Assembly (NCBI GenBank): GCA_905205085.1
Contig: CAJLCG010000072.1
Coordinates: forward strand, 1-11,918
DNA length: 11,918 nt
From: an uncultured Oscillospiraceae bacterium
GTDB taxonomy: Bacteria; Bacillota; Clostridia; Oscillospirales; Oscillospiraceae
Direction of reading: 5' to 3'
In this document: piece after piece, positions 6,518 through 11,918 of the stretch
Layout: each line of letters begins with the position of its first letter
How positions within the stretch are numbered: position 1 is the stretch's first letter
Translations under genes and position numbers: made by a program
The notes under the pieces: model-generated
Databases searched by the model: none
What the model was told of the DNA's origin: nothing
The model's input: the letters and a program-made list of their open reading frames with translations, nothing else

Positions 6518-7390
6518 ATGAATCGGGATATTCTGGCCGTAATCCAGGAAAATATGAATACCTTCTCCAAGGGGCAAAAACGCATTGCCAATTATATCTT
6601 GGAGTCCTACGATAAGGCGGCCTTTATGACCGCCAGCCGTCTGGGCAAGCGGGTCAATGTAAGCGAGTCCACCGTGGTCCGCTTCGCCGCGGAGCTTGGC
6701 TATGACGGCTACCCCAGCATGCAGAAATCCCTGCAAAAGATGATTCGTAACCGGCTCACGTCGGTACAGCGCATCGAGGTGGCTAACGACCGCATCGGGG
6801 ATCAGAACGTGCTGGACATGGTGCTCCAGTCGGACATTGAGAAGATCCGCCTCACCCTGGAGGACATCGACCGGGACAGCTTTGACAAGGCCACCGACGC
6901 CATCGTGGCTGCCCGGCGCATCTACATCATCGGCGTGCGCTCCTCCGCGGCCATCGCCACCTTCCTGAGCTTCTATTTTAACCTGCTGTTTGACAACGTG
7001 GCCATGATCACCGCCAACACCCCCAGCGAGGTCTTTGAGAGCCTGCTGCGGGTAGGGGAGGGGGATGTGGTCATCGGCATCAGCTTCCCACGGTACTCCA
7101 GCCGGGCGGTGCAGGCCATGAACTTTGCCCGGGATCGGGGTGCCACCACCATCGCCATCACCGACAGCGACGCCTCGCCCCTGGCCGTCAGCTCCAAATA
7201 TACCCTGAAGGCCCGCAGCGATATGGCCTCCTTCGTGGACTCCCTGGTGGCTCCCCTCAGCTTGGTCAACGCCCTGCTGGTAGAGGTCAGCCGGAAGAAA
7301 AATGAGGATCTGTCCAAGACCTTCCAGACCTTGGAGCAGATCTGGGAGGAGTACGGGGTCTATCAGAAGGCCCAGGACGACCAGGTATGA
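6518..7390 (+). CDS. MurR/RpiR-family transcriptional regulator (HTH + SIS domain)
   Basis: 290 residues. The N-terminal HTH_6 domain covers about 1-77, with the recognition region TASRLGKRVNVSESTVVRFA (38-57) followed by LGYDGYPSMQ. A sugar-phosphate isomerase (SIS) domain covers about 125-255. Its phosphosugar loop is GVRSSAAIA (139-147), and GISFPRYSSRAV is at 187-198, close to the usual S.SG.T/S...V pattern but with RYSSR. The family binds palindromic operators and responds to phosphosugars such as MurNAc-6-P or GlcNAc-6-P; the effector here is unknown. The ATG at 6518 gives the standard family start (ILAVIQENMNTFSKGQKRIANYILE); an upstream in-frame ATG at 6293 lies in the inverted repeat and is rejected. 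No sugar catabolic genes are nearby. Its targets may be its own operon, through the inverted repeat at its promoter (inference). The stop overlaps the next start by four bases. Confidence 0.93.
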   Translation: MNRDILAVIQENMNTFSKGQKRIANYILESYDKAAFMTASRLGKRVNVSESTVVRFAAELGYDGYPSMQKSLQKMIRNRLTSVQRIEVANDRIGDQNVLDMVLQSDIEKIRLTLEDIDRDSFDKATDAIVAARRIYIIGVRSSAAIATFLSFYFNLLFDNVAMITANTPSEVFESLLRVGEGDVVIGISFPRYSSRAVQAMNFARDRGATTIAITDSDASPLAVSSKYTLKARSDMASFVDSLVAPLSLVNALLVEVSRKKNEDLSKTFQTLEQIWEEYGVYQKAQDDQV

Positions 7391-8643
7391 CAGATGTATT
7401 GGTAATTGGCGGCGGAGCCGCCGGGATGATGGCGGCCCTTGCCGCCGCGGACCAGGGCGCCCAGGTGTGCCTGCTGGAGCGCAACCAGAAGGTGGGGCGC
7501 AAGCTGTACATCACCGGCAAGGGACGGTGCAACGTAACCAACCACTGCCCTGTGGAGCAGGTGCTTGCCAGCACCCCCCGCAACAGCCGTTTTCTCTACG
7601 GGGCCATGACCCGCACGCCCCCTCAGTGGGTGGAGAACTTCTTTGAGGAGTTGGGCGTGCCCCTGAAGGTGGAGCGGGGCAACCGGGTGTTTCCCCAGTC
7701 TGACCGCTCCGCCGATATTATTGACGCGCTGTTCCGCGCTCTCCAGCGCCGCAGGGTGCCCATCCTCCAGGACCGTATCCTGGAGCTGAATCCCCAGGAG
7801 GACGGCACCTTTACAGTGGTAGGGGAGGGAAGCGAATATTCCGCCCGGACGGTGGTGCTGGCCACCGGAGGGGCGTCCTACCCCGCAACCGGCTCCACCG
7901 GAGACGGCTACGCCATGGCTGAGGCTCTGGGGCACACCATCGTCCCAGCCAAGCCCTCTCTGGTGCCTTTGGAGGCGGAGGAATCTTTTTGCGCCCAGAT
8001 GCAGGGACTGGCCCTGAAAAATGTGGTGCTCAAGGTAAAAAACAAGAAGAAAAAAGTAATCTTCCAGGAGCAGGGGGAGCTGCTGTTCACCCACTTCGGT
8101 ATGTCGGGTCCCCTGGTGCTCAGTGCCAGCGCCCACATGCGGGATTTTGAGAAGGACCAGTATACCTGCGTCATCGACCTCAAGCCCGCCCTGGACGAGG
8201 AGAAGCTGGACCAGCGCCTTTTGCGGGAGCTGGGGGAAAACGCCAACCGGGACATGCACAACCTGTTGGGGGCTCTGGCGCCTCGGCTGTTGGTGCCGGT
8301 GCTGCTGGAGCTCACCCAGATCCCACCGGACCGGAAGGCCCATGATGTGACCCGGCAGGAGCGCCGGCGGCTGCTGGAGACTCTGAAAGGGCTTACCATC
8401 CATGTGAAGGGGCCCCGGCCCATTGCCGAGGCCATCGTCACCACCGGCGGAGTGAAAGTGGGTGAGGTGGACCCCAAGACCATGGAGTCCAAGAAGGTCC
8501 CCGGGCTGTATCTGGCCGGAGAGCTGCTGGACGTGGACGCCTACACTGGGGGCTTCAACCTCCAGATTGCCTGGGCCACCGGCCGCTGCGCGGGAGAGAG
8601 CGCGGCCCGGGCTGCTCAGGGAGCCGGAGAAGAAAACGCATAG
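7387..8643 (+). CDS. NAD(P)/FAD-dependent oxidoreductase, BaiN/HI0933 family
   Basis: 418 residues, normal for this flavoprotein family. The FAD dinucleotide-binding motif GGGAAG is at 8-13 within VLVIGGGAAGMMAALAAA and ends with LLERN (29-33). It is followed by the family signature VGRKLYITGKGRCNVTN (36-52). The C-terminal signature GGVKVGEVDPKTMESK (354-369), then GLYLAGELLDVDAYTGGFN (373-391), is also present. The name BaiN comes from a reported bile-acid 3-dehydro-4-oxidoreductase in Clostridium scindens. The family is nearly universal in bacteria, including those without bile-acid chemistry, so the true substrate is uncertain and I do not infer bile-acid metabolism. The start ATG overlaps the rpiR stop (ATGA 7387-7390). 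No strong Shine-Dalgarno site is seen, so translation is probably coupled to rpiR. cmk follows after 12 bases. Confidence 0.93.
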   Translation: MTDVLVIGGGAAGMMAALAAADQGAQVCLLERNQKVGRKLYITGKGRCNVTNHCPVEQVLASTPRNSRFLYGAMTRTPPQWVENFFEELGVPLKVERGNRVFPQSDRSADIIDALFRALQRRRVPILQDRILELNPQEDGTFTVVGEGSEYSARTVVLATGGASYPATGSTGDGYAMAEALGHTIVPAKPSLVPLEAEESFCAQMQGLALKNVVLKVKNKKKKVIFQEQGELLFTHFGMSGPLVLSASAHMRDFEKDQYTCVIDLKPALDEEKLDQRLLRELGENANRDMHNLLGALAPRLLVPVLLELTQIPPDRKAHDVTRQERRRLLETLKGLTIHVKGPRPIAEAIVTTGGVKVGEVDPKTMESKKVPGLYLAGELLDVDAYTGGFNLQIAWATGRCAGESAARAAQGAGEENA

Positions 8644-8655
8644 GGAGAGAGAACT

Positions 8656-9333
8656 ATGGAAAATCGCAGTATTGCCATCGACGGCCCCGCCGGGGCAGGG
8701 AAGAGCACCCTGGCCCGGGCGTTGGCCAAAGAGATCGGCTATCTGTATGTGGATACCGGAGCCATTTACCGCACAGTAGCCCTGCGGTGCAAGCAGGCGG
8801 GGGCCGACCCCTCCGACCCGGAGCAGGTCGCTCCGCTGCTGGAGGGCCTGGACCTTCGAATGGCTTACGGGGAAGATGGTGTACAGCATATGTACTTGTC
8901 AGGTGAGGACGTGTCCGAGGCCATCCGGCACCATGAGATTTCTGGCATGGCTTCCCAGGTGGCCGCCCTGCCTCAGGTTCGTGCCTTCCTGCTGGACTTC
9001 CAGCGCCGCCAGGCCCAGGAGCACGACGTGGTCATGGACGGGCGGGACATTGGCACGGTGGTGCTGCCCCACGCCGGGGTGAAGATCTTCCTCACCGCTG
9101 ATCCCGAGGCCCGTGCCCGCCGCCGTTGCCTGGAGCTGGAAATGCGGGGGGAGAAGGCGGAATTTTTTGAGATCCTCCACGATATCCAGCAGCGGGATTA
9201 TCAGGATGCCCACCGGGAGGTGGCTCCCCTGCGGCAGGCCGAGGACGCGGTGCAGCTGGATACCACTCATCTGGATCTGAAGGGCAGTCTGGAGGCCTTG
9301 ATCAATCTGGTAAGGGAGAGAATTGCCCTGTGA
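8656..9333 (+). CDS. cmk: Cytidylate kinase
   Basis: 225 residues, the usual length. It phosphorylates CMP and dCMP to the diphosphates in the cytoplasm. The P-loop GPAGAGKS is at 10-17, the YVDTGAIYRTVAL block typical of Cmk at 31-43, and DGRDIGTVVLP at 128-138 with IFLTA following. The LID-region Arg-rich stretch (ARARRR) comes after it. ATG at 8656 with GGGAGAGAG at 8643-8651. It ends in a 4-base GTGA overlap with plsC. The cmk-plsC-ispH-rpsA order is a common clostridial arrangement; in E. coli too, cmk precedes rpsA. Confidence 0.97.
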   Translation: MENRSIAIDGPAGAGKSTLARALAKEIGYLYVDTGAIYRTVALRCKQAGADPSDPEQVAPLLEGLDLRMAYGEDGVQHMYLSGEDVSEAIRHHEISGMASQVAALPQVRAFLLDFQRRQAQEHDVVMDGRDIGTVVLPHAGVKIFLTADPEARARRRCLELEMRGEKAEFFEILHDIQQRDYQDAHREVAPLRQAEDAVQLDTTHLDLKGSLEALINLVRERIAL

Positions 9334-9929
9334 GTATCGAAACCATGTACCGGCTGCTGTACAGCATCGTAAAGCCTGTATTCAGCCTGTTTCATCCGGT
9401 GCGGGCCATCGGCCGGGAGAACATCCCGGAGGGAGCCGTGGTACTGTGCGCCAACCACACCGCTTTGACGGACCCGTTATTTGTCTGCTTTGCCGCACGG
9501 CTGCACTTCATCATCCGACCTATGGCCAAGATCGAGCTGTCCCGGGTGCCCCTGATCGGCTGGCTGCTGGGTAAGGCGGGGGTCATCTATGTAGACCGGG
9601 GTCACGCCGATGTGAAGGCGGTAAAGTCCGCCCTGTCCTGCCTGAAGGGAGAGGGTAAGCTGCTCATCTTCCCGGAAGGGACCCGAGTCCATGAGGGGGA
9701 GGACGTGGCGGCCAAGGGGGGCGCGGCTCTGTTTGCCACCCGTACTGCAAGTCCCATCCTGCCGGTGTACGTTACCCGGAAGAAGCCCTGGTTCCGGCCT
9801 ACCACGGTGGTCTTCGGACAGCCCTTCCATCCCCAGATTGCGGGACGGAAAGCCACCGCGGAGGAGCTGGACCAGATTACCCATACGGTGATGGACCAGA
9901 TCCATGCGCTGGGGGAGGGGTTGGAATGA
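9330..9929 (+). CDS. plsC: 1-acyl-sn-glycerol-3-phosphate acyltransferase (PlsC family)
   Basis: 199 residues. It acylates lysophosphatidic acid to phosphatidic acid at the membrane in phospholipid synthesis. The catalytic NHTALTDPL block (HX4D: His43, Asp48) and the glycerol-phosphate-binding FPEGTR at 114-119 are intact. A third block, PILPVYV at 142-148, is also typical. The N-terminus (about 5-22) is amphipathic to hydrophobic and may sit on the membrane. The start is GTG at 9330, overlapping the cmk stop (GTGA), with AAGGGAGAG (9312-9320) nine bases upstream. Its stop overlaps the ispH start (ATGA 9926-9929). Acyl-acceptor specificity cannot be told from sequence alone. Confidence 0.94.
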   Translation: MSIETMYRLLYSIVKPVFSLFHPVRAIGRENIPEGAVVLCANHTALTDPLFVCFAARLHFIIRPMAKIELSRVPLIGWLLGKAGVIYVDRGHADVKAVKSALSCLKGEGKLLIFPEGTRVHEGEDVAAKGGAALFATRTASPILPVYVTRKKPWFRPTTVVFGQPFHPQIAGRKATAEELDQITHTVMDQIHALGEGLE

Positions 9930-11872
9930 AGATCCGTCTGGCCAAGTCCGCCGGCTTCTGCTACGGTGTGAAACGGGCGGTGGAGCTGGCAGAGTCGGCC
10001 GCCCAGTCCGGAGAGCCCTGCGTGATGCTGGGCTATATCATCCACAACAGCGACGTGGTAGACCGCCTGGCCCGCCAGGGCGTGACTGTGGTGGAGCGGC
10101 CTGAGGACGTACCGGAGGGCTGCGGGGTCATCATCCGCTCCCACGGGGAGAGTCGGGAGACCTACGAGTGTCTGGAAAAGCGGGGAGCCCGTATTCTGGA
10201 CGCAACCTGTCCCAACGTCAAGCGTATCCACCAGATCGTCTCCCAGGCAGAGGAGCAGGGGAGGCAGCCGGTGATCATCGGTACCCCTCATCATCCGGAG
10301 GTGACAGCCATCGCTGGCTGGTGCCGCCATCCGGTGGTGCTCTCGGGCGCCCAGGAGCTGGAAGAGTGGCTCCAGGAGGACGAAAACAGGAAGAATCTTC
10401 CTCTGACTTTTGTCTCTCAAACCACCTCCACCAGAAAAATCTGGGATGGGTGCGTGAAAAAAGCAAAAAAAGAGTGTACAAACGCGGAATTTTTTGATAC
10501 AATATGCGGAGCGACATCGAAACGCCAGGAGGAAGCCCATCAGTTCGCCGCGCAGTGCGACAAAATGGTGGTCATCGGCGACGGTAAAAGCTCCAACACC
10601 AAACGCTTGGCGGAGATTTGCCGGGAATCCTGTCCGGACGTGCAGCTTATTGAGCGCGCAGCGGACCTGGATATGAGCCGGCTGGCCCAGGCAGAAGTTG
10701 TCGGCATCACGGCGGGTGCTTCGACTCCCGCGTGGATAATAAAGGAGGTCTGTGACAAAATGAGCGATGAAATCATGGAGATCGAAAAATCCTTTGCGGA
10801 GCTGCTGGAGGAGTCGATCAAAACTTTGAATACGGGGGATAAGGTAACTGGTACTGTGGTTGCGATCACACCCACTGAGATCCAGGTGGATCTGGGCACC
10901 AAGCACGCCGGCTATATTCCCGTATCCGAGCTGACCGACGATCCCACCGCCAAGGTGGAGGACCTGGTCAAGGTCGGCGACGAGATCGAGACCTTTGTGG
11001 TCCGCGTCAACGACCAGGAGGGTGTTGTCACCCTGTCCAAGAAGCGCCTGGACGTGGTCAAGGGCTGGGAGGAGATCGAGACCGCCCGTGAGAACGAGAC
11101 CGTGCTGGAGGGCGTGGTCACTGAGGATAACAAGGGCGGCGTGGTCGTGTCCGTGAAGGGCATCCGCGTGTTCGTTCCTGCTTCTCAGACCGGTCTGCCC
11201 CGTGAGACTCCCATGAGCACCCTGCTCAAGCAGAAGGTGCGCCTGGTGATCACCGAGGTCAACCGTGCCCGCCGCCGCGTGGTGGGCTCCATCAGCCGCG
11301 TGCTGCGCGCTGAGCGTGCTGCCGCTGCCGAGAAGGTTTGGGCTGAGATCGAGGACGGCAAGCGTTATACCGGCACCGTGAAGTCCCTGACTTCTTACGG
11401 CGCCTTCGTGGACATCGGCGGCGTGGACGGCATGGTCCACATCTCTGAGCTGTCCTGGTCCCGCATTAAGCACCCCTCTGAGGTGGTGAAGGTGGGCGAC
11501 ACCGTGGACGTGTACGTCATCTCCGCTGACCCCGAGAAGAAGAAGATCTCTCTGGGCATGAAGGATCACAGCCAGGATCCCTGGACTGTGTTCACCAGCA
11601 CCTATCAGGTGGGCGACGTGGCCAACGTGCGCATCGTGAAGCTGATGACCTTCGGCGCCTTCGCCGAGATCGTTCCCGGTGTGGACGGCCTGATCCACAT
11701 CTCCCAGATCGCCGATCACCGCATCGAGAAGCCCGGCGACGTGCTGGCTGAGGGCGATAAGGTGGACGTGAAGATCACCGATGTGGACATGGACAACAAG
11801 AAGGTTTCCCTGTCCATCCGCGCTCTGCTGGAGGCTGCTCCCGCTGAGGAGGAGCCCGAGGTGGAGGAGTAA
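9926..11872 (+). CDS. ispH-rpsA: Fused IspH (HMBPP reductase) - ribosomal protein S1
   Basis: 648 residues in one uninterrupted frame. Residues 1-278 are IspH, the [4Fe-4S] enzyme making IPP and DMAPP in the last step of the MEP isoprenoid pathway. Cluster cysteines are C12 (GFCYGVKRA), C95 (ATCPNV) and C194 (TICGAT). Active-site residues are His40, His73, His123, Glu125 (HPE), Thr167, Ser222-Ser223-Asn224 and Ser266 (ASTP). From 279 on there are four S1 RNA-binding domains (about 303-373, 391-457, 476-546, 561-632) and an acidic tail. Domains three and four have the clearest YGAFV/FGAFA and VHIS/IHIS signatures. E. coli S1 has six domains; four is common in Firmicutes. This fusion is known in Clostridia. 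ATG at 9926 with GGGGGAGGGG just upstream. Arg codons in the IspH half are mixed (9 of 19 CGG/AGG/AGA), whereas all 18 in the S1 half are CGC/CGT. An internal promoter, Shine-Dalgarno site and start may allow separate S1 synthesis. Confidence 0.96.
   Translation: MKIRLAKSAGFCYGVKRAVELAESAAQSGEPCVMLGYIIHNSDVVDRLARQGVTVVERPEDVPEGCGVIIRSHGESRETYECLEKRGARILDATCPNVKRIHQIVSQAEEQGRQPVIIGTPHHPEVTAIAGWCRHPVVLSGAQELEEWLQEDENRKNLPLTFVSQTTSTRKIWDGCVKKAKKECTNAEFFDTICGATSKRQEEAHQFAAQCDKMVVIGDGKSSNTKRLAEICRESCPDVQLIERAADLDMSRLAQAEVVGITAGASTPAWIIKEVCDKMSDEIMEIEKSFAELLEESIKTLNTGDKVTGTVVAITPTEIQVDLGTKHAGYIPVSELTDDPTAKVEDLVKVGDEIETFVVRVNDQEGVVTLSKKRLDVVKGWEEIETARENETVLEGVVTEDNKGGVVVSVKGIRVFVPASQTGLPRETPMSTLLKQKVRLVITEVNRARRRVVGSISRVLRAERAAAAEKVWAEIEDGKRYTGTVKSLTSYGAFVDIGGVDGMVHISELSWSRIKHPSEVVKVGDTVDVYVISADPEKKKISLGMKDHSQDPWTVFTSTYQVGDVANVRIVKLMTFGAFAEIVPGVDGLIHISQIADHRIEKPGDVLAEGDKVDVKITDVDMDNKKVSLSIRALLEAAPAEEEPEVEE
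10457..10503 (+). promoter_or_regulatory. Candidate internal promoter P3 within ispH, with A-tract upstream
   Basis: TGTACA (10475-10480, 4/6 match), 17-base spacer, TACAAT (10498-10503, 5/6). A-tracts at 10457-10462 and 10465-10471 lie where an UP element would be. The patch is strikingly AT-rich for this gene. It would give a transcript starting near 10510, carrying only the 3' part of ispH and all of S1. The same bases encode the KKAKKE...C194 region, so the AT-richness may partly reflect Lys/Phe codons. Confidence 0.4.
10741..10762 (+). promoter_or_regulatory. Internal Shine-Dalgarno and in-frame ATG at the IspH/S1 junction
   Basis: AAAGGAGGT (10741-10749) is a near-perfect anti-SD complement. 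An in-frame ATG follows at 10760-10762 (Met279), 11 bases after GGAGG. Initiation there would give a free S1 protein of 370 residues starting MSDEIMEIEKSF. The spacing is slightly long. The in-frame codons are Lys-Glu-Val, so the match could be partly coincidental, but its position exactly at the domain boundary argues for function. Confidence 0.55.
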
Positions 11873-11886
11873 TCCTCATACACGCA

Positions 11887-11918
11887 AGCGCCGCATCCGA
11901 ACCATCGGATGCGGCGCT
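11887..11918 (+). terminator. Intrinsic terminator hairpin after rpsA (T-run beyond window)
   Basis: Perfect 14-bp GC-rich stem (11887-11900 with 11905-11918) and a 4-base loop ACCA, 14 bases after the stop codon. The stem ends at the last base of the window, so the expected T-run cannot be seen. This is the likely end of the P2 transcript. Confidence 0.8.

Noticed and set aside
7387..8643. Bile-acid metabolism inferred from the BaiN name
   Set aside because: The family is nearly universal and no other bai genes are in the window; only the general flavoprotein assignment is supported.
7363..8889. 508-codon minus-strand open frame opposite the BaiN-like gene and cmk
   Set aside because: Shadow of a GC-rich sense gene with clear FAD and P-loop motifs on the plus strand; no ribosome binding site or family resemblance.
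9602..11719. Very long minus-strand open frame (705 codons) opposite plsC and ispH-rpsA
   Set aside because: The plus strand holds unmistakable PlsC, IspH and S1 motifs. The antisense frame is rich in His/Gly/Leu, has no recognisable domain, and arises from the biased codon use of the sense genes.
1..11918. CRISPR arrays, tRNA/rRNA genes, insertion sequences, phage or toxin-antitoxin/defence genes
   Set aside because: No direct-repeat arrays, cloverleaf-type sequences, transposase motifs or defence-type domains were seen. Coding density is near complete with conserved housekeeping genes.

Overview
The window is a dense, all-plus-strand housekeeping stretch from a GC-rich, spore-forming, Gram-positive anaerobe. 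It most resembles a clostridial genome of the Oscillospiraceae/Ruminococcaceae type (Flavonifractor-like). That placement is inferred from four things: the lon-engB and scpA-scpB...dac...rluB gene orders shared with Bacillus/Clostridia, a gerW/ytfJ-type sporulation gene next to its DUF2953 partner, purine-rich Shine-Dalgarno sites with frequent TTG starts, and an ispH-rpsA gene fusion of the kind annotated in Clostridia. No sequence search was run.

Layout. (1) Positions 1-1108: the 3' end of lon, then the ribosome-assembly GTPase engB. (2) A consensus-like promoter (1081-1109) overlaps the engB stop codon. It probably drives a tight run: M50 site-2-protease-like membrane peptidase, scpA, scpB, DUF2953 protein, ytfJ/gerW-like gene, D-Ala-D-Ala carboxypeptidase (dacF/dacB type), rluB-type pseudouridine synthase. 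(3) Positions 6281-6517 are a non-coding junction. It holds a 23-bp imperfect inverted repeat ending in a T-run, a second promoter (6341-6369) whose -35 box lies inside the repeat, and a structured leader. (4) Positions 6518-11872: RpiR-family regulator, BaiN/HI0933-type flavoprotein, cmk, plsC and a fused ispH-rpsA gene. These are joined by 4-base stop/start overlaps at three junctions and a 12-base gap at the other. The run ends in a perfect 14-bp hairpin at the window edge.

How they fit together: the products serve proteostasis (Lon), ribosome assembly and translation (EngB, RluB, S1), chromosome condensation (ScpAB), envelope and sporulation (M50 peptidase, DUF2953, YtfJ, DacF, PlsC), nucleotide supply (Cmk) and isoprenoid synthesis (IspH).

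No mobile element, CRISPR, tRNA or obvious novel multi-gene system is visible. The most interesting signal is inside the ispH-rpsA fusion. At the domain junction there is a near-perfect Shine-Dalgarno sequence and an in-frame ATG. Upstream, in an AT-rich island, lies a promoter-like element. From the junction on, Arg codon use changes sharply to CGC/CGT only. Together these suggest that ribosomal protein S1 is also made on its own from within the fused gene. The second point of interest is the inverted repeat/promoter/leader in front of the RpiR regulator.
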